This document shows, in pieces, positions 37,064-47,289 of a stretch of 64,000 nucleotides of DNA. Source of the DNA: Thermocrinis ruber. GTDB taxonomy: Bacteria; Aquificota; Aquificia; Aquificales; Aquificaceae. The translations under genes and the position numbers were made by a program. The stretch spans positions 1,457,038 through 1,521,037 of the forward strand of contig NZ_CP007028.1 in NCBI RefSeq assembly GCF_000512735.1, written 5' to 3'. How positions within the stretch are numbered: the stretch's first letter is position 1; each line of letters opens with the position of its first letter. Below the pieces are notes generated by a model that saw nothing but the letters and a program-made list of their open reading frames with translations, was not told where the DNA came from and made no database searches.

Positions 37064-40000
37064 GTGAAGGGTTACATAGAAAAATTAGTCATTGAGGGGT
37101 TTAAGTCCTACGGAAAGCAGAGGATAGAAATTCCCTTAGGGGAGGGCTTTATTGCGGTAGTAGGTCCCAACGGTGCGGGTAAATCCAACATAGGAGACGC
37201 CATATCCTTTGCCTTGGGAATAGCCACCTCCAAAGCCCTCAGGGCAAAAAACCTTTCCTATCTTATCTTCAGCAAGGATGGAGAAAGGGCAGATTATGCC
37301 TACGTGGAGGTGCATTTTAAAAATTTTGGTGCCTTTCCTGTACCAGAGGAGGATGTGATAGTCTCCCGCAAAGTTTACAGAGACGGTAGGAGTGTTTTTA
37401 GGATCAACGGGAAGGTGGTCAAAGAAAAAGAACTTTCTGAATTTCTGTCAAAGGCGGGCATATATGAAAACGGTTACAATGTGGTCCTTCAGGGGGACAT
37501 CATAAGGTTTCTGAAGATGACGCCTATAGAAAGAAGAAAGCTCATCGAAGAGGTGGCGGGCATAGGGGAATATGAAGAGAGAAAGCAAAAGGCACTGGTT
37601 CAGCTTGGGGAGGTGGAGCTGAAACACAGAGAGCTAAGGCTTCTTATAGATGAAATGGAAGTGCAGATGGAAAAGCTCGCCAAAGAGGTGGAAAGGATAA
37701 AGCTATACAGAGAACTCTCCCAAAGAAAAAGGGACATAGAAGTAAAGCTGTTTTCAAAGGAGCTTTTAAAGGTCCTTGAGGAGAAAACTTCCGTAGAACA
37801 AAGGCTTATGGGTTTGGAGGAGGAAATAAGGCAACTAAAGGCACAAGCCCAAAAACTCCAAGAGGAAGCCTCCGCTATAGAGAACGAACTTTCCTCCCTG
37901 AGGACTGCCATACTTCCCTTCAAAGAAAAAACGGGAAGGTTGAGCGAAAGGTTAGACCTTATCCAAAAGGAAACGGAGGATAAATACAAAGAGATTGAAA
38001 AAATGCAGGAGGAGGTAGAGAACGCAAGAAAGAGGATAGCACACTTGGAAAGAGACCTGGAAGTTTTATCCCAAGAGGAAGAAGAACTCAAGGAGGTTAT
38101 CCGTCAAAAGGAGGAAGAGGTTCAAAAACTTCAGGAAGAGTTTGACGCAATAAACCAGGAACTAAAGGAGAAGGAAAGGGAAATGCAGAGCGCCTTTGAG
38201 GAGATGCATCAAACGGAAGAAAAGATGCGTGCCCTTTCAAAGACCATTGAAGAAAAGAAAAAAGAAGCATCTACCTTGGGGTTAAAAATAAAAGAGTTAG
38301 AGTTAAAGGAAGAGAGGGTAAGGGAAGAGCTGAAAAATTTGGAAGAGGAGTTAGAAAGGGTTAAAGGCAGTCTTGGGGAAGATGTTCTGAGTAAAGAGAA
38401 CTATCAAAAAATGCTAAGAGAAGAGGAGTTTGCCCAAAAAAGGCTGAAGGCTAAGCTGGAAGAAGTGGAAGACCAACTGAGAAAGCTTAGGGCAGAGAGA
38501 GAGGATGTTTTGCAGGAGCTGGCAGTCCTTAGAGAAAAGCTTAGGTCTGCAGAGCAGGACTATCTTCCCTTTGAAGACATAGAGGGTGTTTACGGAAGGG
38601 TAGCGGACTTAATAAAGGTTAAAGACTATGAATACCTGAAAGCTGTAGAAGCAGCTGGTGGGCAAAGGCTCTCCTTTGTGGTGGTAGAAGATGAAGAGGT
38701 TGCAAAAAAATGCATCCAAAGATTAAAAGAAATCAGGGGCGGTAGAATGAGCTTTATACCACTTAACAGAATAAAGGACCAACCCTTGCCACCCTTTCCA
38801 AGAACCCGTGGTGCGGTGGTTATTGACTATGCGGTAAATCTGGTGGAATACGACAAAAAGTTTGAAAAGGCAATAAGGTTTGTTTTTGGAGATACGTTGG
38901 TGGTGGAGAACTTTGACAGTGCAAAGGCTTTGGGCATAGGAAACTACCGGATGGTTAGCCTGGATGGAGAACTCTTTGAAAAGACGGGTGTAATAAGCGG
39001 AGGGCACTGGGAATCAAGGGCAAGCTTAGGTAAAAGTTTTTACGAGGAAAAGATCAAGCAGTTGGAGGAGGTTTTGGAGAGGTTAAAGGAGAGTATTTCA
39101 GAAAAGGAAGCCTTAGTCAAAAGCTTGAGGGATGAACTGGTAGAAAAGGAGGGAGTGGTAAAGATCCTTGAAAGAAGGCTAAAGGAGTTGGAACAAAAAC
39201 ACAAAGAAGGTTTTGAAAGGATAAAGAGCCTGGAACAGAGACTGCAACAGGGTAAGGAGTATTTAAAGACCTTGGCGGAGGAAAAAGAAAAGGCCCAAAA
39301 AAGAAAAAGGGAATTAGAAGAGGAGCTCTCTTACCAAGAGGAAAAGTTGGAAAACCTAAGGTTCAGATACTCTTCCCTTTTGAAAATAGCCAAAGAATCT
39401 GGCTTGGAAGCCCTAAGAGAAAAGGCAGAGAAACACAGAAAACTCCTGGAAAGAAAAAAAGAAGAGCTATTCTCCCTGAAGCTGAAAGAACAAGAAATTG
39501 CCCAACAAAGGCAAAACCTTCTCCAAGAGATAAACCAGAGGAAAGCAAGGGTTGAAGACCTAACACAAAACATAGAAAATGCCCAAAAGAGGATAGCAGA
39601 GCTAAGTCAAGAGAAGGAAAGGATAGAAGAGGAACTGAAGGATATAAACCTTCAGGCTTATGAGCTTTACAAAAGGGTAGATCAACTGGAAAAACAACTC
39701 AGGGAAATAACCTCCCTCCTTGGGCAAAAAAGGATGTCCATAGACCTAAAGACCGAGGAAAGGATAGAGATAGAAAGGGAACTTTCTAAGCTAACAGACA
39801 AGCAAGCTCAACTCCTTGAGAAATTAAAAGAACTTGGCCAAGAAGAACCGCTAAGTTTGGTGCCGGAGAGCTACACTAAGCTAAAGGATGAGCTTTCAAA
39901 GGTGGAAAGGGAAATTAGCCTTTTGGGCAACATAAACTTCAAGGCGGAGGAGGACTACCAAGAGCTCAAAAACAGGCATGCAGAGTATGTGGAAAGGGAC

Positions 40001-40528
40001 AAGAAGCTCTTAGAGGAGAGAAAGGCAATAAAAGAGCTCCTGGAGGAAATTGAAAGTAAAAAGCTAAAGGCTTTCCTCAAGGCTTACGAGCAGATAAACA
40101 AGAGCTTTTCCAAGATCTTTGCCAGATTGTCTCCCGGAGGGAAGGCATTTATGCAGTTGGAAAAGGAATATAATCCCTTTGAAGGGGGCATAAACTTGGT
40201 GGTAAAACCAAGGGGTAAAGAGGTGCAGTATTTGGAAGCAATCTCAGGTGGTGAAAAGACCTTGGGTGCCCTGTCTTTGATATTTGCACTGCAGGATTAT
40301 AAGCCCTCCATCTTTTACTACTTTGATGAAGTGGATGCCCACTTGGACGAGGCAAATGCAAGAATGGTGGGAGAACTCATAAAGGAAAGGTCCCAGACTG
40401 CCCAGTTTATAGTGGTTACGCTAAGGGAAGTTCTGGCAAGCTTTGCGGACAAGTTAATAGGAGTGAGCGGTAGAGGGGGAATTTCAAAGGTATTCCCCCT
40501 CAAAAACCTCACTCACTCTCCTGACTAA
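37064..40528 (+). CDS. smc: Chromosome segregation/condensation protein SMC
   Basis: 1154 residues in SMC order: Walker [15 protein letters not shown] (residues ~32-45), first long coiled coil (~165-500), hinge (~505-660, around [26 protein letters not shown]), second coiled coil (~670-1000), signature [17 protein letters not shown] and Walker [18 protein letters not shown]. Organises and separates sister chromosomes with ScpA/ScpB, which are not in the window. Starts at GTG. Its end overlaps clpC by 20 bases on the other strand. Confidence 0.97.
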   Translation: MKGYIEKLVIEGFKSYGKQRIEIPLGEGFIAVVGPNGAGKSNIGDAISFALGIATSKALRAKNLSYLIFSKDGERADYAYVEVHFKNFGAFPVPEEDVIVSRKVYRDGRSVFRINGKVVKEKELSEFLSKAGIYENGYNVVLQGDIIRFLKMTPIERRKLIEEVAGIGEYEERKQKALVQLGEVELKHRELRLLIDEMEVQMEKLAKEVERIKLYRELSQRKRDIEVKLFSKELLKVLEEKTSVEQRLMGLEEEIRQLKAQAQKLQEEASAIENELSSLRTAILPFKEKTGRLSERLDLIQKETEDKYKEIEKMQEEVENARKRIAHLERDLEVLSQEEEELKEVIRQKEEEVQKLQEEFDAINQELKEKEREMQSAFEEMHQTEEKMRALSKTIEEKKKEASTLGLKIKELELKEERVREELKNLEEELERVKGSLGEDVLSKENYQKMLREEEFAQKRLKAKLEEVEDQLRKLRAEREDVLQELAVLREKLRSAEQDYLPFEDIEGVYGRVADLIKVKDYEYLKAVEAAGGQRLSFVVVEDEEVAKKCIQRLKEIRGGRMSFIPLNRIKDQPLPPFPRTRGAVVIDYAVNLVEYDKKFEKAIRFVFGDTLVVENFDSAKALGIGNYRMVSLDGELFEKTGVISGGHWESRASLGKSFYEEKIKQLEEVLERLKESISEKEALVKSLRDELVEKEGVVKILERRLKELEQKHKEGFERIKSLEQRLQQGKEYLKTLAEEKEKAQKRKRELEEELSYQEEKLENLRFRYSSLLKIAKESGLEALREKAEKHRKLLERKKEELFSLKLKEQEIAQQRQNLLQEINQRKARVEDLTQNIENAQKRIAELSQEKERIEEELKDINLQAYELYKRVDQLEKQLREITSLLGQKRMSIDLKTEERIEIERELSKLTDKQAQLLEKLKELGQEEPLSLVPESYTKLKDELSKVEREISLLGNINFKAEEDYQELKNRHAEYVERDKKLLEERKAIKELLEEIESKKLKAFLKAYEQINKSFSKIFARLSPGGKAFMQLEKEYNPFEGGINLVVKPRGKEVQYLEAISGGEKTLGALSLIFALQDYKPSIFYYFDEVDAHLDEANARMVGELIKERSQTAQFIVVTLREVLASFADKLIGVSGRGGISKVFPLKNLTHSPD

Positions 40529-42953
40529 AAACCGCTTCCAACTTTTCCTTCTTCTTGATGGGCTTTATGTAAGGCTTGTCGTCCTTTACCCTTATTTCCA
40601 CCACATCCACATCCTGAAGGCTACCTTTTAGGAGTTCCTCCGCAAGCAAGTCCTCCACATGCTTTTGAAGGGCTCTCTTTATACTCCTTGCACCGTATTC
40701 TGGCTTGTATTCTTTATCAATGAGCCACTCAGAAAAGCTCTTGTGCAACTTTACCCTGATGTTCCAATCCGCCAAGTTCTTGTTCATTTCCTCAATTTGA
40801 AGGTCCAAAATCTTCATGATATCATCCTTCTCAAGTGCTCTATAGACTATGATCTCGTCCAAGCGATTGAGGAACTCAGGGCTGAATGACCTTTTGACCT
40901 GCTCCATAACGTTCCTCTTCATCTGTTCAAAGTCTATGACACCGAACTTTTGCTCAAAGCCCATCTTTCCACCGTGAACTATGAGCCTTGCACCCAGGTT
41001 GGAGGTCATTATTATGATGGTGTTGGAAAAATCTACCGTCCTTCCCATTGCATCAGTAAGCCTTCCGTCGTCAAAAATTTGAAGGAAGATGTTGAAGACA
41101 TCAGGGTGCGCCTTTTCTATCTCGTCAAAGAGTAGCACCGAGTAGGGTCTTCTGCGCACCTTTTCAGTTAGCTGACCACCCTCTTCGTAGCCCACATATC
41201 CGGGTGGTGCACCCACAAGCCTTGAGACAGTGTGCTTTTCCATATATTCGGACATATCAAACCTTATGAGGGCATCCTCAGTGCCAAAGAGGTATTCTGC
41301 CAAAGCCTTGGCGGTTTCTGTTTTTCCAACACCCGTAGGACCCAAGAACAGGAAAACTCCGATGGGTCTGTGTCTTCCTTTCAGCCCAACCCTTGACCTT
41401 CTGATAGCCCTTGCTATTGCTTTTATGGCTTCATCTTGTCCTATTACCCGCTTCTTCAACTCTTCCTCTATGTGTAAAAGCTTTTGGGTATCGCTTTCAT
41501 GAACCCTTTTAACGGGAATACCTGTCCATCTGGCAACCACTTCCGCTACATCCTCCTCTGTGACCTTTGGTCTGTGTTTTAGCATTTCCTGCTTCCACTT
41601 CATCTTTAGGTTTTCAAACTTTGCCCTTAGTTTCAGCTCTTCATCCCTTAGCCTGGCTGCCTTCTCGTAATCCTGTTCTGCAACCGCCTCCTCTTTTTTG
41701 GCTTCTATTTCCTTTATCTTTTCCTCCAGCTCCTTCAGCTCCGGTGGGAGTTGGTAGGCTCTTAGCTTTACCAAAGATCCAGCCTCATCCAAAACATCTA
41801 TTGCCTTGTCCGGCAAGTGCCTATCTGTAATATACCTTTCTGAAAGTTGAACAGCTTTCTCTATTGCGGCAGGTGTGTATTCCACATTATGAAACTCTTC
41901 AAACTTGGGCTTTAGCCCATAAAGTATCCTTATGGTGTCCTCTTGAGAAGGTTCTTCTACAAAGACAGGTTGAAACCTTCTTTCCAGAGCACCATCCTTT
42001 TCTATGTACTTTCTGTATTCATCCAACGTAGTAGCACCTATAACTTGGATCTCTCCGCGCGCTAAGGCGGGCTTTAGCATGTTGGACGCATCTATGGATC
42101 CTTCCGCAGAACCTGCACCCACTATGGTGTGGATTTCATCTATGAAGAGAATAACGTTGGGAGCCTTTTCCAGTTCCTTTAGAATGTTTTTGAGGCGCTC
42201 TTCAAACTGTCCTCTGTACTTTGTACCAGCTACCAAAGCAGCCAAGTCTAAGGCTACTATCCTCTTGTTCAGAAGGGGTTCTGGCACCTCCCTGTTGGCT
42301 ATTCTTTGGGCTAAGCCCTCCACTATGGCTGTCTTTCCAACGCCCGGATCGCCCAAAAGCACAGGGTTATTCTTGCGCCTCCTGACAAGGATCTGGATAA
42401 CCCTTTCTATTTCCTTTTCCCTTCCTATTACAGGGTCCAACTTTCCTTCCCTTGCCATCTGTGTGAGGTCCCTCGAGAACCTATCCAAGTTGGGAGTGGG
42501 TGCATATTTGGCGGTCTCCTGAGGAGGAAGCTCTCCAAGAAACTGAAGGACCTCCCTTCTGACAGAGTACTCATCAAGACCAAAGCCTCTTAGAATCCTG
42601 CCACCAAGACCCGTCTTTTCCCTAACAACTCCTATAAGCAGGTGCTCCGGTCCTACAAACTGATGGTGAAGTATACGCGCCTCTTCTACCGCGAACTCTA
42701 AAACCCTCTTGGCATCCGGAGCGAACAAGATCTCACCCGAGTGTGTACCCCTGGTAATCTGACCCAAGATGGCTCTGCGTACCTTTTCTGCAGTAAGACC
42801 AAACTTAGAAAGAATTAAGGTGGGAAGGTCCTCCTCCTTTATAAGGGCTAAGAGTATATGCTCACTGCCTAGGTATGTATGACCTAATTCAAGGGCTTCT
42901 TCCCTTGCCTGAAGTATAACTTGTCTTGCCTTTTCTGTAAACTTCTCAAACAT
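40509..42953 (-). CDS. clpC: ATP-dependent Clp protease ATP-binding subunit ClpC
   Basis: 814 residues: N-terminal Clp repeat domain (1-145), first AAA+ module ([16 protein letters not shown]), a middle region with a UvrB/UvrC-like motif ([17 protein letters not shown]), second AAA+ module ([17 protein letters not shown]) and a C-terminal D2-small domain. The middle motif and lack of a long ClpB linker identify ClpC. Unfolds substrates for ClpP; no clpP, clpS, mcsA/B or ctsR gene is nearby. AGAGAGGTG is the ribosome binding site. Confidence 0.95.
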   Translation of the reverse strand: MFEKFTEKARQVILQAREEALELGHTYLGSEHILLALIKEEDLPTLILSKFGLTAEKVRRAILGQITRGTHSGEILFAPDAKRVLEFAVEEARILHHQFVGPEHLLIGVVREKTGLGGRILRGFGLDEYSVRREVLQFLGELPPQETAKYAPTPNLDRFSRDLTQMAREGKLDPVIGREKEIERVIQILVRRRKNNPVLLGDPGVGKTAIVEGLAQRIANREVPEPLLNKRIVALDLAALVAGTKYRGQFEERLKNILKELEKAPNVILFIDEIHTIVGAGSAEGSIDASNMLKPALARGEIQVIGATTLDEYRKYIEKDGALERRFQPVFVEEPSQEDTIRILYGLKPKFEEFHNVEYTPAAIEKAVQLSERYITDRHLPDKAIDVLDEAGSLVKLRAYQLPPELKELEEKIKEIEAKKEEAVAEQDYEKAARLRDEELKLRAKFENLKMKWKQEMLKHRPKVTEEDVAEVVARWTGIPVKRVHESDTQKLLHIEEELKKRVIGQDEAIKAIARAIRRSRVGLKGRHRPIGVFLFLGPTGVGKTETAKALAEYLFGTEDALIRFDMSEYMEKHTVSRLVGAPPGYVGYEEGGQLTEKVRRRPYSVLLFDEIEKAHPDVFNIFLQIFDDGRLTDAMGRTVDFSNTIIIMTSNLGARLIVHGGKMGFEQKFGVIDFEQMKRNVMEQVKRSFSPEFLNRLDEIIVYRALEKDDIMKILDLQIEEMNKNLADWNIRVKLHKSFSEWLIDKEYKPEYGARSIKRALQKHVEDLLAEELLKGSLQDVDVVEIRVKDDKPYIKPIKKKEKLEAVFSQESE

Positions 42954-42975
42954 CTCTTACACCTCTCTTTTATTA

Positions 42976-43004
42976 AAGATATCTCAAAGCTGTAAAGATT
43001 GCAA
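42976..43004 (-). promoter_or_regulatory. Sigma-70-type promoter for clpC
   Basis: On the minus strand, TTGCAA (43004-42999), 17-bp spacer, TATCTT (42981-42976). The leader of ~15-20 nt contains the ribosome binding site, in contrast to the many leaderless-looking genes here. Confidence 0.5.
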
Positions 43005-43013
43005 TGGATAGTT

Positions 43014-43036
43014 AGCCTACAGTTCAAGCCTAGGCT
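43014..43036. repeat. Inverted repeat upstream of clpC promoter
   Basis: AGCCTA (43014-43019) and TAGGCT (43031-43036) flank 11 bp, and GCCTAGGC is itself palindromic. No T-run follows on either strand, so it is not a typical terminator. It lies upstream of the clpC -35 and could be an operator. It is not a CIRCE element. Confidence 0.35.
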
Positions 43037-43072
43037 GAAAGGATGTCCCAACGAGATATTCGTAGAAAAACT

Positions 43073-43597
43073 TCATGGAGAAAAGTCATAAAGAAAGAGT
43101 TTCTTAAAGGATTGGTCAGTGGTTCTGTTGGCTATGTGTCTTTCCTTTGGGACTTCATCTACCTCCACAAAGTAAAGACAGTTGGTAACACACTTGGAAA
43201 CGCAGGAGGGAAGTAGGCTCTTTTCTAACCTCTTATAACAGTAATCACACTTTTCCACCTTCATGGTGTTCGGATTAAAGGCTATGGCACCATAGGGACA
43301 GGCTATAATGCATGCCTTACATCCTATGCACCTAATTTCATCCACGTAAACTATACCGTCTTGCCTCTTTCTCATGGCAGAAGTTGGGCAGGCAAAAACA
43401 CAGGGTGCGGGATCACAGTGAAAGCAGTTCATGGGCAGAAAAAAGCCCGAGGGTTGATCTCCCACACCCTCTACTCGCAAAACTCTCATAGGCCTTATCC
43501 CAAAAACCTCCAGTTCCTTTTCCTGAACACAGGCAACCTCGCAAGAAAGACACCCAATACATCTATCCACATCTATAAGCATTACAGGTTTTCCCAT
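43073..43597 (-). CDS. 4Fe-4S ferredoxin-type electron-transfer protein
   Basis: 174 residues with four cysteine groups of the kind found in beta subunits of molybdopterin oxidoreductases (HybA/DmsB/NrfC type): CIGCLSCEVAC, CFHCDPAPCVFACP, CIGCKACIIACP and CDYCYKRLEKSLLPSCVSKC. This pattern holds up to four clusters. It likely shuttles electrons for a membrane-bound oxidoreductase, but no catalytic subunit or membrane anchor is adjacent, so it is orphaned here. Starts at 43597 with no ribosome binding site; an open frame continues 44 codons upstream into the M48 gene and is rejected. Confidence 0.88.
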   Translation of the reverse strand: MGKPVMLIDVDRCIGCLSCEVACVQEKELEVFGIRPMRVLRVEGVGDQPSGFFLPMNCFHCDPAPCVFACPTSAMRKRQDGIVYVDEIRCIGCKACIIACPYGAIAFNPNTMKVEKCDYCYKRLEKSLLPSCVSKCVTNCLYFVEVDEVPKERHIANRTTDQSFKKLFLYDFSP

Positions 43598-43619
43598 GGT
43601 AGGTAATATATTATTAGCT
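43598..43619. promoter_or_regulatory. Compact bidirectional promoter Fe-S protein / M48 protease
   Basis: Within the 22-bp gap the palindrome AATATATT gives TATATT on both strands: plus 43607-43612, ending 7 nt before the protease ATG, and minus 43610-43605, ending 7 nt before the Fe-S protein ATG. The symmetry is exact. Confidence 0.55.
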
Positions 43620-44882
43620 ATGGGAAAGATAGAGCAAACCCTTAAGCGTTTACTCTTAATAACCTTTATCTTCCTACTAGGGTGTGCTACCGCAACAAAT
43701 CCAAGATTTACTCTCCTTCCAGAAAGCAAGGAAATTGAAATAGGTAAAAGTTATGTACCAACAGCCATAGAGGAGTTCGATGGCATATATCCTGAAAGGG
43801 AGGTCCAAAACTACATAACTCAATTGGGCAACAGGATAGCGAGGGTTACCTACAGAAACCTACCCTACAGATTTTACCTTGTTAATTCAGAACAGATAAA
43901 CGCCTTTGCCCTTCCCGGAGGGCCGGTGTTCATAACGAGGGGACTACTTTTAAAGCTTGAAAACGAAAGTCAATTGGTGGGAGTTTTAGCCCACGAGCTT
44001 GGACACATAAACGCAAGACACCATGCAAGGTTCTTAGAAAAGATGACCGCACTCAACATACTTCTAAACATAGGGGCAATAGTTGTGGCAGATAAACCTT
44101 ACGGACAAGCCCTAATACAGTTCGGTCAAATTGGCGGGCAACTTCTGGCACTAAAGTTCAGTAGGGACCAAGAAAGAGAAGCAGACAGGTTGGGCATTGA
44201 ATTCACCGTCAAAAGTGGCTACGACCCAAGGGGTCTGATAGAGGTCTTTGAGATGTTTAAAAGTCTTGAAAAGACAAGGCCTCATGAGTGGCTATCTACA
44301 CACCCGTTGCCCGAAACAAGGATTGCAGAAAACACACAGTTTATAAACAGGCTTTCCCTCTCTGGACCTTTAATAAAGGACAGCGAAGACTTCCAAAGGG
44401 TTAGGGCACACGGTTTAAAAACACAGCCTTCTTTTGAGGAGTTTTACAGAGGGAAAAAACTCTACAGAGAGGGCAAAAGAGCCTTGGCAAAGGAGCATTT
44501 TACCAGGGCTATAAACCTTTGGGATAAGAACTACATGGCTATGGTCTATTTAACCTTTATAAACTTGGATGAAGGAAATATAGGCACCGCTTATAACCTT
44601 GCAACAAGAGCCCATCAGCTGGCTCCTGATGTCTTTTCTACCAACTACGCCCTCGGAGTTGTGCATTTTAGAAGGGGGGAGCATAGAGAATCCATAAACT
44701 TCCTTGAAACAGCCCGCCAACTGATTCCAAACTACCCGGACGTGTATTACTACTTGGGAAGAAATTGGGAAGCCTTAGGGAACAGGCAGAAGGCTATAGA
44801 AAACTATAAAGTAGCCATTGAATTATCCGGCGGAAAAAGACCGTGGGAAAGGGACGCAAGGGAACGCTTGCAAAGACTTTAA
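43620..44882 (+). CDS. M48 zinc metalloprotease with TPR tail, lipoprotein (BepA-like)
   Basis: 420 residues. N-terminal lipoprotein signal with lipobox LLGC (Cys22). Zinc site HELGH (125-129) and the distal Glu in SRDQEREADRLGIEF. From about 285 on there are tetratricopeptide-like repeats ending YYLGRNWEALGNRQKAIENY. This matches BepA/YfgC-type proteases that maintain outer-membrane protein assembly. ATG 43620 is the likely start; an earlier in-frame ATG at 43596 would push the start into the Fe-S gene. Confidence 0.9.
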   Translation: MGKIEQTLKRLLLITFIFLLGCATATNPRFTLLPESKEIEIGKSYVPTAIEEFDGIYPEREVQNYITQLGNRIARVTYRNLPYRFYLVNSEQINAFALPGGPVFITRGLLLKLENESQLVGVLAHELGHINARHHARFLEKMTALNILLNIGAIVVADKPYGQALIQFGQIGGQLLALKFSRDQEREADRLGIEFTVKSGYDPRGLIEVFEMFKSLEKTRPHEWLSTHPLPETRIAENTQFINRLSLSGPLIKDSEDFQRVRAHGLKTQPSFEEFYRGKKLYREGKRALAKEHFTRAINLWDKNYMAMVYLTFINLDEGNIGTAYNLATRAHQLAPDVFSTNYALGVVHFRRGEHRESINFLETARQLIPNYPDVYYYLGRNWEALGNRQKAIENYKVAIELSGGKRPWERDARERLQRL

Positions 44883-44889
44883 GACAAAA

Positions 44890-44895
44890 TATAAT
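44890..44895 (+). promoter_or_regulatory. -10 element for SCO1-like gene
   Basis: Perfect TATAAT ending 8 nt before the ATG at 44904, with no ribosome binding site between. Confidence 0.45.
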
Positions 44896-44903
44896 TTAAT
44901 CTT

Positions 44904-45488
44904 ATGAGAATTTTAACTTACCTTATAACGTTAGTCTTCCTCTTGGTCGCCTGCAAAAAGGAGCACACCTTTTACGGACATCTTTACGATGCGCCCGCCT
45001 ACGATTTTGAGCTTACCTCTCAAGATGGTAAAAGGGTAAAACTATCGGACTATCTAAGGGAGAAAAAAATAGTGCTACTGTTTTTTGGCTATACCTTCTG
45101 TCCGGATGTATGCCCTACAGCACTTACCACTATGGCGGAGGTGATGAAAAATCTGAATGAGAAAGAAAGAGAAAGGGTGCAAGTTCTGTTTATAAGCGTG
45201 GACCCAGAGAGGGACACTCTTCAACAGTTGAAAAGCTATGTGCCCTTTTTCTATCCCACCTTTGTGGGTCTGACGGGAAGTCCCAAAGAGATAGAAAAAA
45301 CCGCAAGGGAGTATAAGGCTTACTACAGAAAGGTAGAGGGAGAATCAAAGGGAGGCTACCTAATAGACCACACCGCCACCATATACCTTATAACTCCTGA
45401 TGGTAAAATAAAACTCCTATACACACCCGCAAAGCAAGAACCCAAGAAAATGGCGGAGGATATACAATACCTACTCAAGAGTTTTTAA
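44904..45488 (+). CDS. SCO1/SenC/PrrC-family copper-binding lipoprotein
   Basis: 194 residues, thioredoxin-fold copper chaperone for assembling the CuA centre of cytochrome c oxidase. Signal peptide with lipobox LLVAC (Cys17), then FGYTFCPDVCPTALT with the CxxxC copper site and the conserved His in LIDHTATIYLI. No oxidase gene is in the window. Its end overlaps the start of rsmG. Confidence 0.93.
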   Translation: MRILTYLITLVFLLVACKKEHTFYGHLYDAPAYDFELTSQDGKRVKLSDYLREKKIVLLFFGYTFCPDVCPTALTTMAEVMKNLNEKERERVQVLFISVDPERDTLQQLKSYVPFFYPTFVGLTGSPKEIEKTAREYKAYYRKVEGESKGGYLIDHTATIYLITPDGKIKLLYTPAKQEPKKMAEDIQYLLKSF

Positions 45489-46069
45489 AAGAAATTTTTG
45501 AAAGAAACGGTTTTGAACTTTCCAAAGAACAGATTGAAAAGCTTTCAGTTTACCTAAAAGAACTGAGAAGATGGAACAGAGTGCATAATCTCACTGCCAT
45601 AGAAGACACAAGGGAAATAGCCATAAGGCACTTTTTGGATTCCCTTACCCTTAGCCTTTGCTTTAAAGAAAAGAACGTGGATGTGGAAAAAAACACCTTC
45701 TGTGATGTAGGCAGTGGTGCTGGCTTTCCGGGCGCTGTGCTGAGCATATATTACGGTCCTGTTTTGAACATTACCCTTATAGAATCCGTTTCAAAGAAAT
45801 GTGCCTTCCTTGAGTTCATAAAGGCTGAACTTGACCTGAGCTACGAGGTTATCTGCAAGAGGGCAGAGCATATCAACCTTGAGTTTGATTACGCAGTCTG
45901 CAGGGCGTTGGGAAAACTAAAAGATATAGAGCCAATCCTTTTGAAACTATCAAAAAAGGGTGCCTTTGTGATGAAAGGAAAAGAGTTGCCAGCAGGCTAT
46001 CAATTTTGCAAAATAGACCTAAAGGACATAAAAGACAGCTACATTATCTTCATTCCAAAAACCAAATAG
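45467..46069 (+). CDS. rsmG: 16S rRNA (guanine-N7) methyltransferase RsmG
   Basis: Methylates G527 of 16S rRNA. Motif I is FCDVGSGAGFPGAVLSI, preceded by RWNRVHNLTAI and IRHFLDSL, all typical of RsmG. The start is unclear. The first standard codon in frame, GTG 45581, would delete the N-terminal helices that every RsmG has (here FLKEIFERNGFELSKEQIEK). Upstream there is no ATG, GTG or TTG in frame. The best position is an ATA at 45467 preceded by GGCGGAGGA 6 nt away, which gives the family's usual N-terminal length. ATT 45494 is the alternative. It overlaps the SCO1 gene by 22 bases. Confidence 0.85.
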   Translation: MPTQEFLKEIFERNGFELSKEQIEKLSVYLKELRRWNRVHNLTAIEDTREIAIRHFLDSLTLSLCFKEKNVDVEKNTFCDVGSGAGFPGAVLSIYYGPVLNITLIESVSKKCAFLEFIKAELDLSYEVICKRAEHINLEFDYAVCRALGKLKDIEPILLKLSKKGAFVMKGKELPAGYQFCKIDLKDIKDSYIIFIPKTK

Positions 46070-46779
46070 CCCGTATGGGCTACCATTATATCCTCCGGTC
46101 TTAATCTTTCATAAACGGGTTTGTATTTTCTGAGTAGAATCTCCATAACCTCCACACCAGCAAAGAGCCCATCCATTTCTTGCAAAAGGCGAGAAACTTG
46201 GTTTGTAGTGGGAAGTAAAAAACCGCACATGGCACTATTTTTCAGAACACTGTGGACTTTTTTCAAATACAGCCAAGGTTCCCTTACATCTACAAAGCAA
46301 GCGTCAAATTCTCTTCCCGAAAGGTCCGCATCCATAAAGTCCTGGTTTATAGCCTCCACATTTTTACAAAGTCCAAAGGTATCCCAATTTTTTAGGGCAT
46401 TTTTGTAAAACTCCGGAGATACCTCATAGGCAACCACCCTGCCAGCAAGTTCCGAAAGCACTGCGGTTAGGGCACCACTACCTATACCAAACTCCAAAAC
46501 CGTTGAGCTTTTGTTAATCCCAAGCTTAAAGGCTATGTAAAAAGCATCCTTCGGATATATGATCTGTGTCTTCCTCTTAAATCCATAGAGTATTATGGCT
46601 TCCAAGTTGGGCTTTAGAAGATAAAAACCATTCACCAGCGTACCGAACTCTTTTCCTACGACGTCTTCAAACTTTAAAGCGCGTTTCTTGTAGTTGAGAT
46701 TAAAGTCTTTGGTTATCCTCCTTAAAAACCTCTTATCCTCTACCTGTATGAGGACAAAGTCTCCCTCTTGTATAGGCAT
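46039..46779 (-). CDS. trmI: tRNA (adenine-N1-)-methyltransferase TrmI
   Basis: 246 residues of the GCD14/TrmI family that makes m1A58 in the tRNA T-loop. N-terminal small beta domain (GDFVLIQVEDKRFLRR), then the methyltransferase fold with VLEFGIGSGALTAVLSELAG (motif I), VAYEVSPEFYKNA and FDACFVDVREPWLY. It overlaps rsmG (opposite strand) by 31 bases and touches the secreted DsrE-like gene start by 1 base. Confidence 0.92.
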   Translation of the reverse strand: MPIQEGDFVLIQVEDKRFLRRITKDFNLNYKKRALKFEDVVGKEFGTLVNGFYLLKPNLEAIILYGFKRKTQIIYPKDAFYIAFKLGINKSSTVLEFGIGSGALTAVLSELAGRVVAYEVSPEFYKNALKNWDTFGLCKNVEAINQDFMDADLSGREFDACFVDVREPWLYLKKVHSVLKNSAMCGFLLPTTNQVSRLLQEMDGLFAGVEVMEILLRKYKPVYERLRPEDIMVAHTGYLVFGMKIM

Positions 46780-47267
46780 TACCTTCTTATTTCAAAGACC
46801 ATAGGTATTATAAGAGAATAACCCATCATCTGCCAGTGGGCGACCTCCACTATGGCAGATGGCACCGTTTCCACAAAAGGATGCAGGTCCTTTTCTGTGG
46901 CGCCATAAAGCTGAGTAAGTGCCATCCTACAGACTTTGAACTTTACGCCGTAGTGGGTAAGTCCCTCTATCCTCTCCACTATATCTTGGTATTTATCCCT
47001 GTTTTCTTTTAGAAAAACAGGAAGTTCTCTACCGTGGGAAACGACTACTATATCAATGTCCTCAAGGGAAAAGTTATAGGGAGGGTTCGTTAGTACGAAG
47101 ATTACGTTGGAGATCCATCCAATGGCAGGTCTCATCTTCTCGGGATGGTCCAGGTAAATCTCAAAAACTACCTTGAATGGCTTTTTATACTCTGTTTGAA
47201 CGAAAACCGCTTCTTTGCCAAAGGAGAGGAGGAATCCTAAAAGCAAAACTATTACCAACCTAGCCAT
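46779..47267 (-). CDS. Secreted DsrE/F-like protein
   Basis: 162 residues with a signal peptide (about 1-17) followed by a DsrE-superfamily fold (KVVFEIYLDHPEKMRPA, IDIVVVSHGRELPVF, GVKFKVCRMALTQLYG). Cytoplasmic DsrE proteins carry sulfur on a conserved Cys; here the candidate is in KVCRMAL. Periplasmic DsrE-like proteins occur in sulfur oxidisers, but no direct function is assigned. Start ATG 47267, 7 nt from TAAATT; an open frame extends further upstream into mnmA and is rejected. Confidence 0.8.
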   Translation of the reverse strand: MARLVIVLLLGFLLSFGKEAVFVQTEYKKPFKVVFEIYLDHPEKMRPAIGWISNVIFVLTNPPYNFSLEDIDIVVVSHGRELPVFLKENRDKYQDIVERIEGLTHYGVKFKVCRMALTQLYGATEKDLHPFVETVPSAIVEVAHWQMMGYSLIIPMVFEIRR

Positions 47268-47289
47268 TGGGTTAAATTTAATCCAAGCT
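47268..47289. promoter_or_regulatory. Compact bidirectional promoter DsrE-like gene / mnmA
   Basis: The 22-bp gap holds the near-palindrome GGGTTAAATTTAATCC. Minus-strand TAAATT (47280-47275) ends 7 nt before the DsrE-like ATG. Plus-strand TTTAAT (47277-47282) ends 7 nt before the mnmA ATG, and plus TAAATT (47273-47278) ends 11 nt before it. Confidence 0.55.

Noticed and set aside
43014..43036. Terminator for the Fe-S protein gene
   Set aside because: The short inverted repeat has no T-run on either side.
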